From positions 37,641,193 through 37,705,192 of the forward strand of contig NC_089723.1 of NCBI RefSeq assembly GCF_035083965.1: DNA of 64,000 nucleotides, read 5' to 3'. This document shows positions 13,701 through 26,522 of the stretch, in pieces. Made by a program: the position numbers and the translations under genes. Every line of letters begins with the position of its first letter. The first letter of the stretch is position 1. Under the pieces are notes generated by a model. It was not told the origin of the DNA and did not search any database. It worked only from the letters and a program-made list of their open reading frames with translations. Origin of the DNA: Branchiostoma lanceolatum (lineage: Eukaryota; Chordata; Leptocardii; Amphioxiformes; Branchiostomatidae).

Positions 13701-16700
13701 TCACCAAAAATAATTACTCAAGCAACTGGATAAGATTTTGAAACAGTCAGACGTTTCAGACAGTATCCACTGTCTTTCGTCAGTGACTAACGATAGGACT
13801 GAGAACACCAGCTTTATACCAAAACTCTGAATAGATATGTTAATGAGGTAAAGACAATTTAGGATGTCTGGTGTTCTCAGTCCTATCGTTAGTCACTGAC
13901 GAAAGACAGTGGATACTGTCTGAAACGTCTGACTGTTTCAAAATCTTATCCAGTTGCTTGAGTAATTATTTTTGGCGTATCTTATTACCTGGATGTCTAA
14001 CCTTCATCAACGTGTTCTATTAATTGACTTACCAACCTGATGAAACTATTCAAAGAAGTTGTAATTGTTTGAACATTCCAGGAAACGACGTCGTGATTCA
14101 CAATCTGACCGTCTCACTGGTGACGGACGAAGGGTTTGACGTCACCTGGGACGTCACCTCATCTTTGGTGATCGGATATCGGGTTACATACCATCTGATT
14201 GACAGCGAGGAAGTTGACCAGATGTTTGTGCATCACCCGGAAGTGCAGTTACGGGGGTTGCTGCCAGGGGTTGAATACAACGTGTCCATAAGTGCCCTTA
14301 CTGCAGCATTTGAGGGTAGCGTCAGTAGCCTTCAACAGTACACAGGTACGAAGATGTTTGTAAAGCGAAATTAGAAGTAGACTTAGAAGGATTTTTTTGT
14401 TCATTTATTACTTATCTATGTATTGCATTTCTCCCTCTCTTTATGCCATTGTTAATTTTGTGTTGATATCAGGCATTAGGCATCGGACATGGAAATGCAA
14501 TAAAGTTATAATCATTTAAAGAATGCGTGAAGGTGTTCTTTGTAGGAGTTAAGACGTGCCATAATCGTGACATGAATTCTTACCAACTGATTGACGGGTT
14601 GAAAATGCCTACCATTGGGGACATAATTCACTAGGACGTTTCAGGCTCAGACTATTAGCTCATACACAGGTCATGAGCGATGAGTCAAGTCAAGGCATGG
14701 CTCCAGTCTTGTCTTATCAACATGGTCTTAGTAGTGTCGTCTTGAGGCCAAATGTAAATGCAGACGATGTAAATATGATCTCTCAGTACCTGAAACGTGT
14801 TTTTTTAAATCCATATCACAGTTGTGGACCCTCCACGTGATTTCCTTGTGGTAACCGTGACGGACCGGTCCGCTACTCTGGAGTGGAAACCACCCGACGG
14901 CAAGGTTGTTTCGTACCTGCTGGAGCTCATACCGGTCCATGCCCCATCAGAAGCAGCAAACAGTTCCCTGAGCAACAGCCTAACAACCACAGATCTAGCA
15001 GGGCTGGTTCCATTTCATCCTTACGTCGGCAAGATCTATGCCGTTGGTCACGCGGGAGTTAGCGGTGGTGTGGCGGTTCCGTGGATAACAGGTTTGATAG
15101 AATTCGAGAATATTGCCTCAGGTTCATGGTTGTGAAGTTCATGTACTATGCATGATTCGTCATGACCATTACCGTGCTAGATAAATCTTTGGTTGCTAAC
15201 ACAACTAAGAATTGCTCTCAATGTTTGAAGATAGTGTTATTATTAACCGGTTGTTTAGTCCATAGTGCTCATGTCTTGTCTAGTGCTCATAAGCCTTCTT
15301 AACCATTTCCGTGTTGTATACGCCGGACAGTCCAATAATAGTACACAGGTCAAGTTACATATCAACATAGATGTCAATGTACAGTGAGACAGTGTGTTTT
15401 TCATCCGCCCCAGAAACTCCGACTGAGCAGCAAACATCAATATCTACGGGATTTCCATCTACAGAATCTACCACCAGTGAGTGTGTGCAATGGTTCCAGT
15501 CACAGCGCTCTCAACAATAATGTTGACACTTTCAAAATTTACTTGGCGAGGAATTTTTGCTTTAATTCATCCTTAATGTAAGAAATCGTTGTGTCTTAGA
15601 AACGTCAACTAGCGATCCACGACCTCATACCTTCGCCAACAGCAATTCTTCATAAACTATGGAAAATTTGCCATAATTTGCATAATTTATATCTTATAAT
15701 GTTAACACGCACAGACAAACCGGAAATATGACATATTGACCGAGAAAATCCAACTAACAGGTCAAAAATATTTTTCCAGTCACTACGTCGTTTTCCACAC
15801 AAGCAAGCTATACCACAGAAAGCTTTATGGAAGATACAACGGAAGACGCTTTGCAAGGTGAGATTAGCTTTCTTATCGTTGTAAGGTATATTTGAAACAT
15901 ATTTTAGACAAAATAAGGTTTACGGCTGCATAGCAGACCGTATCACTACATTGATTCCTTCAAATTTTGCTGATAGTAATGCTAGTTTGCGGGAACAGGA
16001 AAGAAAGGTGCATAAGTGCATCAAGAAATTTACAGAACTTACACTCGAGCTCATGACTCATTGTTTTAACGTTTTGAGAGTTTTCCTCTCTTTCATATCA
16101 TACTTTCCCTTCCCGCAAATGCCCGACCGGGCACCGGTTTAGAAATGTAACCCTATCAACTCTATTCCTATCCAGAACAAGTGGACATTCAAGTAAATGG
16201 TGACGAGATGCTTAGCGACGACTGGCATGATGGGGGCATTGGACCACCGCCTGACGATGAATCGCTGGGTAGCGAAAACACCGAGCAAGACTCAGAAGTC
16301 AGCGGCAGTTCGGATGATGAGGGTCCTTCCGACGCACTTGTTGCCGACGACGAGGATACACTTCAGGTAATGTACAAAAGCAAGACCTAATATCTTATTT
16401 TCAATTGTTGGGGTCGAAAAATCAAAAGTTATTGTTAACTTCCTGCTACATTTTACAGGTCTATACATGATTGTGCATGCATGTACACGTATTCCCACGT
16501 TCAAAAAAACATCCCCATGTTTTATTAGTTTTCCTCTTTTGTTTTCAGACTATTTTCCCAGCGTTGATGGTCGAAGGTCTCGCTATCCCGGCTATTGATA
16601 TCCTGGATGTAAACGACATTGCGGCAACCGATCCAGTAGAGCTTGTAAACGCACTTGCCAGGGTGATGCAGCCGGTAAGCATCAAAATGGTCAAAGTAGT

Positions 16701-19700
16701 TGCATCGCTATAGAAGTTGTGTCGTTATATTTGAATACCAATAGTACAAGTTAACATGTATTTAGAATATTGTTATAGCTAGTTATGTTGTCCATGCCAA
16801 CAATTCCGGATCCATTGAAATGTCTTGTCTTTGTTAGCAGTGCTAGCCCATTGTAATAGCCATAGGCTAGATAGGCAGCCCTGGCTGTGTGTCCTGATCA
16901 GCCAAACCAATAGAATAGAATAAAATAAAATACCAATAGTAGATACAACGATGCGTCATCACCAAATAACGTCTGCCTTGATTCTCAAAGACAGGCAACC
17001 ACGACACAGACATTACATAATAATAACTTTATTACACAACGATTGTACAAGGTACAAAGTATGGCATCCACTGGTACATCATAAGTCTATTAGGTTAATC
17101 AATCTATCTTATACAATATGGCGTAGTAGTATGGGATGACAATGGGATTTTACAATCATTGGAGGAGTTTCTAACGTCTATACATTCTTTGAGGTATTTT
17201 CCAATGTATACCATGCATGGGTTGTCACATGTCATTATGTACTTAAATTTGCTATTCAAGTCCATTGAGATAAATCCTGGTAAATCCGACGATAGCATTG
17301 AATATAGTGAATAACGTATATCGAGATAATTGGAACATACAATCAAAAAATGATATTCGTCTTCAGTTACCTCTGGACATGTACCATGTTGATCCATTGA
17401 TAATGTCTACGTTTGGCACAATAGGATTTGGATGACCATCGTGTAGCTGCTGATGTTGCTGCTGACAGTACTGACAACAGGTTGACTGACAACGTTAGTA
17501 ACTAGCCAGATTATTTTCTGATCAGTTTGTCTAAATATATGATATCCGATTAAGCCAAATGACAGTTACTCTAGCAACTGGAGACAATTTTGACAATTTT
17601 GAAAATTTCATCCCGTTGCTTAGGTAACTGTCATTTGGCGTATCTTACTGTCTGGATGTCTAACCTTCATCAAGATATTCGGTTAACATTGCATTCTCTT
17701 GAGTTTGAGTAGCTTGCACAGTTCTATACGCCAAAGCATGGAACTTTGCATCTACTTTCTAACTGCATTTCAGGCAGGTCACTGGTAGAGGTTTCCAATC
17801 GCCTTATGGATGTTCTTTGTGCATACACATACCATATTCTGTATCTGTATAGCCGGTATAACTGCCATTCGGCGTAACACACCAGCTTCGCAGGCACGCG
17901 GCGAGGAAGCAGCTAGTTATATAAGTCTGAACGGCCTGTCACATCTAACTTTTGCATATCTGACTGCAACCGTTCTTTAAAGCTATTCAGTGAATATGTT
18001 CCTACAGTATTTGATGACAACGAGTTTCATTCTTCTATGGTTATCGGGAAATACGAATTTTTGATCAAGCTTTGGTTGATAACTCTGGTACTTAAAGGCA
18101 TGACTATTTCTTGTCCTTTTCTTAGCTGTACGTCCACAACGCATTACTCCTAGCAGTAATGCATTGTGGACGTACAGCTCATAAAAGAAGCATCTTGTGT
18201 ATGATTCTGTGCATCAGACCTGCAAACCAGCCCTGAATACACTGAAAATCGCATCAGAGCGTTTGGGGACCTCAGACGCAGCCAGCGTCCTTATCCAGTT
18301 ATGTGATGTTGTCATCAAAGCTTGTGGAGAAAGGTCATTGGAAGAAGAGGTTCGTTTTTGTCGGTCAATAAATGAATGAAGACCTAATCTCGCTTGTTAG
18401 TAATGGTGTAAAATGTAAATATAGGTAGAAATGAGTAGCTCGAACCTTACAAGTCTTTAGCGTTGCCTTTTGCGCTTGTCACTTTGCGTTAGTCGACACT
18501 GGGAAGTCAGTATTTGATCGAGTGAATGTTTGATGTTGAATGTTTAAGAAATATTTCAGTCAATCCGAGAAAATAGGTTTAGCTCATGTGTTTGTGAAGC
18601 AAAATGCTACCTCGGTTGTCATAAACAAATATCGTTCTTTTTCCAACCCGACCGTTTCCATCTTATGTGTTTGTACGGTAAAGCCATTTGTCATATATGA
18701 ACATCGTTTTCTTCAACCATGCTTCTTGCATCTGAAGCCTTCCTTCTTTACCGTTCTGGACAACCTGAACGACGCACTTGCGAGAAAAGAAGTGACGACG
18801 CAAGACGTGATGCGCATCAGCACAGGTAAGATGATATCGAGGTCCAAGATGCAGGCTTGATTTAGCCACGGGACTTATACACAGTTGTGGCACATATCGG
18901 CCTTAGTGTGTATGTTATTGTTTCGACGGTAGAGATCTCCATTGCGTAGTTTTGTGTCAGTTACGGTTGCGACTGGATACAATGCGACTGCAGTGCATGC
19001 GAAGTGTGAGCCTTTAATCAGGAGACTGAACAAGAACAATAGAACAAGATTGCTGCCCGACTGCCTCGTGACATGTAACCCACTACGTATAGGGGTCACG
19101 TGATCTATTCTAAATATAACCAGAACCTAGGTGTGGCATTCAAATAAAGAAAAACAGTCTGAGACCTTTTAGCCTCCACTCTTGTATGCAGTCCTGAACC
19201 CATGTACACTAACCAGGTTTGGTTGTTATTCAGATATGTTACGCTCCGTTGGACGCCTCTTCCATGAAGCGCTTCATCAGGCAGACGATTATTCTTCCAT
19301 GGATGACGAGTTTTTGTCACCTGAAGAGCAAGCAGATCAGGCGCAACAGGAAAAGGAAGAAAGTGACCAGAACGTACAGCTAATTTCTTATTTGTTTGCT
19401 ATTGTGTTTTACCTACCATTATGGGGAAATGAAAAAATGGATACCTTGTTTTGGGCGTGTCTGTCTGGGTGTCAGTGTTTCCAGATTTTTGTAGACAGCA
19501 TAAATCAAGAACCTCTGGATGGATTACGATGATATTTGGTATTTGGGTAAGTGTTGGAAAGACGTAGGTATTTATGGCCCCCTGGTAAGTGACCTTGGTA
19601 CTTCAGCAGAACTTCAATTTTTTTTTACCTAAGGCCTTGCTTTTTGGGTGGCAGATAGCTTGTGATGTAAGGAAGAAGAGGTGTAGGTTTTGGCCCCCTA

Positions 19701-22700
19701 GCATCTTGTCTATGCGATGTTATATATACATGTAGATATCGTTGTATCTTTGTGTATCTTTTGATATCATAATCTGAATTGTCCGGATTAATAGACATGG
19801 TAATCTTCATTATCTATGTCTATGTCAATGCCAAAACTGTGATACAATTGCCAGAAACGAGTGGTTGTTGCACGAGGACGTAAGGTGCTAGACGACATGG
19901 CGGAACGTCTGAGAAGAGAGTTGACACCAGATGGCCGAGGGATACGCATAGATTCCGACGGCCTTAGTCTGCGAGTACAGAGAATCCGTGGAAAGGATCT
20001 TGCAACTCTTCGGCTAGAAGGCGCAGGTGTGAACGTGGCCTTTCCGTCTGCTGAGAAACTGTTTGAAGGGTTCGTGCCCAAGTATGTTGACGCCAAGGTA
20101 TTTATTACCTTCTTACGACATTGAGCACATTCCACGTTGGTCGAATGTCCTGTGGGTGTAACATAATTGGTATCGAATTGTGGAATGGATATATATCAAG
20201 GTATCTAGTAGATAGATCACTAGATAGATACAAGGATAGATACATGTAGATAGATAGATAGCTTGGTAGTAGAGAATGATAGAAGGCTTTGTGGTTTATA
20301 GTTATGTCCGTAAATTTAAATGATTTATCAAGGGTGATTTTCCATCGTATTCAATAAACTGTTGACCATTCCTGATCCTTCATATCGTCCGTGAATGATA
20401 AGTTGACGGTTTCCTGATATGTTCATATCGAATTTATTTCACTCTTCCTATCCAGCTAATGAGTTACCATGACAACCCTTTCACCTGGGGAAACAACTCA
20501 AACGTCATCAACTCCGGTGTCCACGACATCTCTTTGGTACCATCGAGCATGTCCGTTGGGGACATACGGGACGCAGAAGATGACATCCTGATCGCCATCG
20601 CCACCAATGAAGATTACCCTTCTAACGGACTGGTACATGGAGTAGATTCCATCGGCAATGGGAGCGTGGTGCACCATGTGTTCAACATTTCAGACGAAGA
20701 TGACGCTTTCGTGGTACAAGTTACCGCACTGAACAGGAGTTCCAGAATATCCGTGTACGGGAGAAGAGGTGGCTTGGCCCATAGTAAAAACTGTGAAGTA
20801 TGTTTGACCTGGCGGGACTGGAAACCGACTGTCTCTCGTCACGGCGCTCCCGAGTCTCAGTCTGTCATGATCTTTGTGTCTGGAAAAAATCATACCGGAA
20901 AATACTCGGTCGGAGTAGAAATTGCTGGTGAGAATAACCCTCTTTTTGTACAACGTGAATAAAGAATAGATGTACTGTGGGATACTGGTAAGATGAGATG
21001 AAACTAGTGACCAATAGGATGACAGAGCGATTATGAATAAGGGAAGGGTAGGGTGAAGCACATTGATTTATAACGAGTGTGGGCGGCGTCAGTTTTGCCT
21101 ATTTCAAGTTCTGTGTCATTTTAGTTTTGGTACTGTATGCAAAGTCACAAAAAGAGAAAACTCGAGCATGCAAAGAGTGAGATTCCCCCTCTCTCTGTCT
21201 CTCTCTCTTTCCTGTTTCTCTCCCTCCCCTCCCTCTCTTTCTATCTTTCCATCACAATATGATTATGTAGACATGATCTTTATGCCATTCACGTTTCATC
21301 CTTTGATTAGGTGTGGACGATGTCTATGAAGATGCAGTCGAAGACGGCGTACTTGTTGTGGACCCCGCTGATCAGTCCCGCTTGAACGGGACCCAGTTCT
21401 ACAGCCTGAGGGTTGTTCGTCTCAGCTGTCGTTATTGGGCGGAGGACGCAGAGACATGGCTACCCAATGGATGTAGAGTAGGTTCTGATCTATTGGCCAC
21501 GGTCATTTGTGTGAATGTGGTTGATACCCCTTCGTCGGTCATCGGTTTGGATGATGTTACATTTTAGTAGCAAAATGTGGACACCTTTCTATTTTTTTGC
21601 CACGCTTCCCTATACTTACTACTGTTGAGCTAACTGGGCAACCGTAACATTTATTCTTATTTTAACATGAATGGTTTTCCGATCTAAAAGAATATAGGAC
21701 GCAAACACTTGTGTATCACAAAGAGTCAGTTTTATTTCATTACATCTATGTGACAGTGACGTGCTCTGAGTAATCTGGGCTATCTGGCCCTCGGTTATGC
21801 TAGGGTCACTTTTCCAACCCGGGGCCCGGCCGGGCAGCTTGTGGGAACGAGAACTATGACATAAAAGACAACAAAACACACAAAACTTTTGAAAAATTAT
21901 TCCTTACAATACGTTATGTATATCCTTGATATGCGTTTTTTATTCTTTGTTTTCTCAAACAGCCCGGCCGGGCCCCGGCTTTGAAATGTGACCGAAGCAT
22001 TATCAGGGCCCCAACTGGTCAACCATTTTGGTCGGGCTGGAACATCGTTTAACTTTACCATAACATCCATGTCGCCTAAACAGGTACACCCTACCTCCAC
22101 AATCACTGAGACTGTCTGCGCCTGCAATCACATGACAGCATTCGGGGCTGGCTTCGTCACCGCACCAAACACGATCGACCTAACCACCGTGTTTGACAAG
22201 TTTGCTGACATAGGGAACAACGCAGGGGTCCTCGCTACAGTCCTGACGACTTTGGCCTTGTACTTGATCGCGGTCGTGTATCTAAGGAAAGTTGACAAAG
22301 CAGATATGAAGAAGGTAACGTTATGTAAAAAGCACCATTACTCTCCCCTTTATGAAAACAGAATGAGATTGTACAAGGATTTCGTAACCGATTTTCTCAC
22401 CTGGTCAGAGTAAACACGACCAAAAAGCTGCCAAAATGTCTGCTCTTCTGCTCCCAACATGAATGGTAAATAGTAGTGGGTTGATAAACATGTTAAGATT
22501 TGATGAAGAGTTTGCCATGTGCATACTTAAGCCAAAAACCCTTCGCATGATAGACATGCGTTAACCTGAGATTGGATCATGATTTGTTTTCGCAGTTGAT
22601 TGTCCATGGCCTACCCGACAATCGGTCCACGGACACCTACTATTACAAGATGACAGTATACACCAGTTACGGCAGAGGGTCTCAAACAAAGTCTAACGTG

Positions 22701-25700
22701 GCCTTTTCATTGCTTGGAGAGGGAGGGACTACTGGAGTTAGGGTGTTCAAGCAAGATCCAGTGGTAAAGATTCTGCTTGACGTTGATAAACGTCGTTAAG
22801 TTTTTTATTGGTTGAATCCAGATTAGGACATATTTGTTGGATGACATGACTGGAAACGACACTTTTGCCTAGTTATTGACCAATCAGGGAATGATTGTGA
22901 CTGACACAGACAAGAGTTCGGTGTAATATAACCAGCTGCTGACGCGCTGCGTGCCTGCGAAGCTGGTGTGTTACGCCTAATGGTGGTTATACCGGCTAAA
23001 TAGATACAGATACAGAAGAGTTATATTGCCAGATCAGATATTACAGCACATTAAAGACCATCAGAAGATTGTTATGGACTTTTCAACATAGTTTTCTACG
23101 GCACACAAACCTATTCTTATCATCTACCTGTCCAGTACTCTCTTATTCAATCTGGTAGAGATCAAATGAAGTTTTATACATTTATTTACCAACCTGATGG
23201 AACGTTTTACAGAGCCCACAGGTAGCCTCCATAGCAGGTTCTGAACCGGCCTTTTGGGGGGCCATTCTACCGGCAAAATGGCCAGGGGGTGGCTGATGGT
23301 TACGGGGTGGCTGCAAAAGGTGTATCATTTAGCCCCCAAAAAGGCCGGTTCAGAGCCTGCTATATATGGAGGCTAGCCCACAGGCTTATTTAAAATCAAC
23401 CCACAATATGTGTACCATTATCCTCCTTAGACCTTTCAGGCTGGAGGAGTGGACGTCTTCTTGCTGGCTGTTCAGGGATGTCTGGGTGACCTTCATCGGC
23501 TTCAGATCTGGCACGACAACCAGGGGGGCGACGACAGGGCGTGGAAGTTGGATAAAGTCATCGTGCGAGATCTGCAATCAGGAGAAACGTCCGTACAATA
23601 GAGCTATGATCCATTTAACCACGCACAATGCCAATTAAGATTGCAGAATGCATTATTTGCACGTACAGATTTGATGGAAATGATACATGTCTACATGTAA
23701 ATTATTAACCCAGTCCAAATAAAGTTGTACAGGTCAAACCGGTACAAGTAACCACCTCTACAAAATGGCCACCTGGCCAATGTGACAGCTTTTGTGGTCC
23801 CATAGATATTTTTCCCATTGACACAAGCATTAAGAATCCTGTCTGTAGTGACCACCTGTCCACATAGACCAGATTTCTTCGGTCCCCTGAGTTGTCTTCT
23901 TATGCAGGTTTGATGACACCATGAACTAGAGCTTTCTTTATTTTGTTCAACAGAAACAGCTTCCTGTGTAACCAGTGGCTGTCACTTGACCATGGGGACG
24001 GCAAGATCAACCGAATTCTTTCCGCTTCAACAGAGCAAGATTTGTCATCCGTCGATCTCTTCACCACAAAGGCCGCTGGCGCCTTTAGAAATGAGCACAT
24101 CTGGCTATCAACAATATTCTGCCCCATTGGAAGTCAGTTTAGCAGGGTCCAACGCCTTTCCTGTGGGCTGTGCATCATTTACACCACCATGATTGCCAAC
24201 GCCATGTGGTACAAGACAGAGGACACCTTGGAGCAGACGAACGTGGTGAATCTTGGGATAGTTTCGTTCACGCTTCATGAGTTATACGTCAGCACGATGA
24301 CGTCATTATGTGTCCTGCCCGTCAACGTGCTCCTCATACAGCTCTTCAACCGGTGCAAAGAAAAACAACAGCCGGCCAAGAATTCCGTGTACGTCGCGGA
24401 GAAAGAACACATCAGGTCATTGCTGGTGAAAAGACGGTCTTCTTCCCAGTTTCTTCCTCACAGATTTGTGTATGTGGCTTGGTCAATCCTGGTCCTAGCC
24501 AGTTGCGTATCGGCGTTTTTTACCATCCTGTACAGCTTAGAATGGGGACCTGAGAAGGCAAACAAATGGCTGAAGACATTCTTGATGTCTTTCGTGCAAG
24601 ATGTCCTTGTAGTTCAGCCTGTGAAGGTAAGGGCTATCTGTTCATAAAAAGTGTTATCGTGTGGTCGTGTATGTGGTATCCTACAAACTCATTAGGCTCA
24701 TTAGGAAAACTTGAAGGGAATTTCTTCATCATCACAAGGGAAGCAAACACTTATCTCAGTCGTTCGTTTGTTCGGTTGTTTAGACCCCTGTAGTGCATAG
24801 TGGCATATAGGGCAGCAACTTTCCTTACTGTTTTGCTGTTTCAGTTGCAGTGTATATTTTTTACAGGAACGGGTTGCTAGCTCTTCCCCGGCCCCTTTAA
24901 TGTGCTCGAGGCACCTCATCGAACACGAACTAAATGTTATGCTTTTTTTGTCTGTTTGTCAAGGTCATTGTTCGACAATGCAAGCTTCATATGTATGTTA
25001 CTCTACAGTGAATGGATTATGTTCATGGCGGACTTTGTCAGATCACATTTAAATGTACGTTACTGTCGTTTATACCGCAGATCCTGTTTCTCTCTGCTCT
25101 GGTGTCCTTTCTTTGCAAGAAAGTCGCGGTGTTGTCGACGCGCGAGGACTCCGTCAGACAACAGATTGACGTGGAGGATTCCAGCCAACCAGAAGGCGGT
25201 CTGTTCGCCTGGATATCTCGCCGTGCCGCTATGAGAGGTTTGCAGGACTTGTTCACGTAGTATCAGAATACGTAGGTGCAAAACCTGGCAGGCCAGGTGC
25301 TTATGTACGTTAATAAGAACAAGTATTATAATACAGTGCTAAACTTTCTTCCAACACTAAGGCATTCACGGATCAAATTTTCAACGACCACTGTCACCTT
25401 CTTCAGGATCAATAATGACCAATCACTGCCGAACGTAACAACTAGTATTATTTATACTGTTTATTCGTTCATCGACTCATGGCTCTACCCAATTGGTCTG
25501 CCTACGATTGGTGATTTTTTCGATGGACTGAATCTATTCATCATGTTGGTACATGTCACTGTGTAAAGAGTATGAAAGTTCATGATCATGTACTTAATCA
25601 TCGCGTCGAAGGAATCAGACATCATTAATTTGTGTTCTGGCAAATAGCTAAACCAATTGCTTTCATCTATCAATTGGGCAGAGCAGTGCTTAATGGACTC

Positions 25701-26460
25701 ATCTGCAACTGTAAGGTGTCTCAGGGTACCACCTTGAAAATTCACTTTAGCAGGAAAGTTAATATGAGTTGGTGAAATACATTCTGAAAAATTAAACTTC
25801 TCCAACTCAACAAAGGATATTTCGATTGGTCTTGATACGTGAGTTCTGTTCACGTGTGATGTCAGCAATCGGTCAAAGGTTGTAGGAAGTCGATATCACC
25901 CCCCGTCCCGGAAGTAGAAGTATTTATGCTACTTCTGTATCGCTTTTGAATTGAATGTTGGAAATGGATGACTCTGGTTCAAATCTATGTGTACATTTTA
26001 TTTTCCAGTGGCGAAACTACAGATGCAGAAGGCGTTCTCTAAGCATCACCAAACGGATGAATCGCAGGAAGAGCAGAGGAAAAAGGAAGAGACCAGGAGA
26101 AACACAGACAACGTGATACAGGAGGTTGTCGGGTTCTTCCTGTTCGTGTTGGTCCTGCTGTTCGTGGCTAACGGCGGAACAAACATGTACTCTCACCACG
26201 CGTACACCACTGTAGCAGGCCTCTTCCAAGGGAAGTTTGATAAGGTCAGATCCTAAGTGCGATTCAAGGCACATGATTTTATGCATGCAATAGGAAATAT
26301 TTGCATATATGTACGCGCTACAATACATGTGCATCAGCCACAAACACGCATGCACTATCACCCCCCCCCACACACACACACTCACACTCCCATGCACACA
26401 CATACTTATAACACACACACATGCATACATACATGCAAACATACATTCACACACGCGCGT

Positions 26461-26522
<62 letters not shown>

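Larger units (their letters stand above)
13689..14025. mobile_element. Inverted-repeat retroelement-like insertion with 13-bp target duplication
   Basis: tgttctattaatt occurs at 13689-13701 and again at 14013-14025. The 311 bases between (13702-14012) are a near-perfect hairpin with about 90-bp arms, plus a right-hand tail ggcgtatcttattacctggatgtctaaccttcatcaacg shared with 10505, 17560 and 571. Each arm holds a hammerhead-like motif. A 13-bp duplication and hammerheads suit a Penelope-like retroelement better than a DNA transposon; that is inference. Confidence 0.75.

Noticed and set aside
21311..21477. Strong-looking donor gtaggt at 21478
   Set aside because: Phase 0 would not join the next exon. 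The donor four bases later gives the correct frame and the expected G-C-R-V-G of the GPS.
25485..25868. 127-codon - strand frame
   Set aside because: No motif recognised, it overlaps a decayed repeat, and no splice or promoter signals support it. Not excluded, only unsupported.
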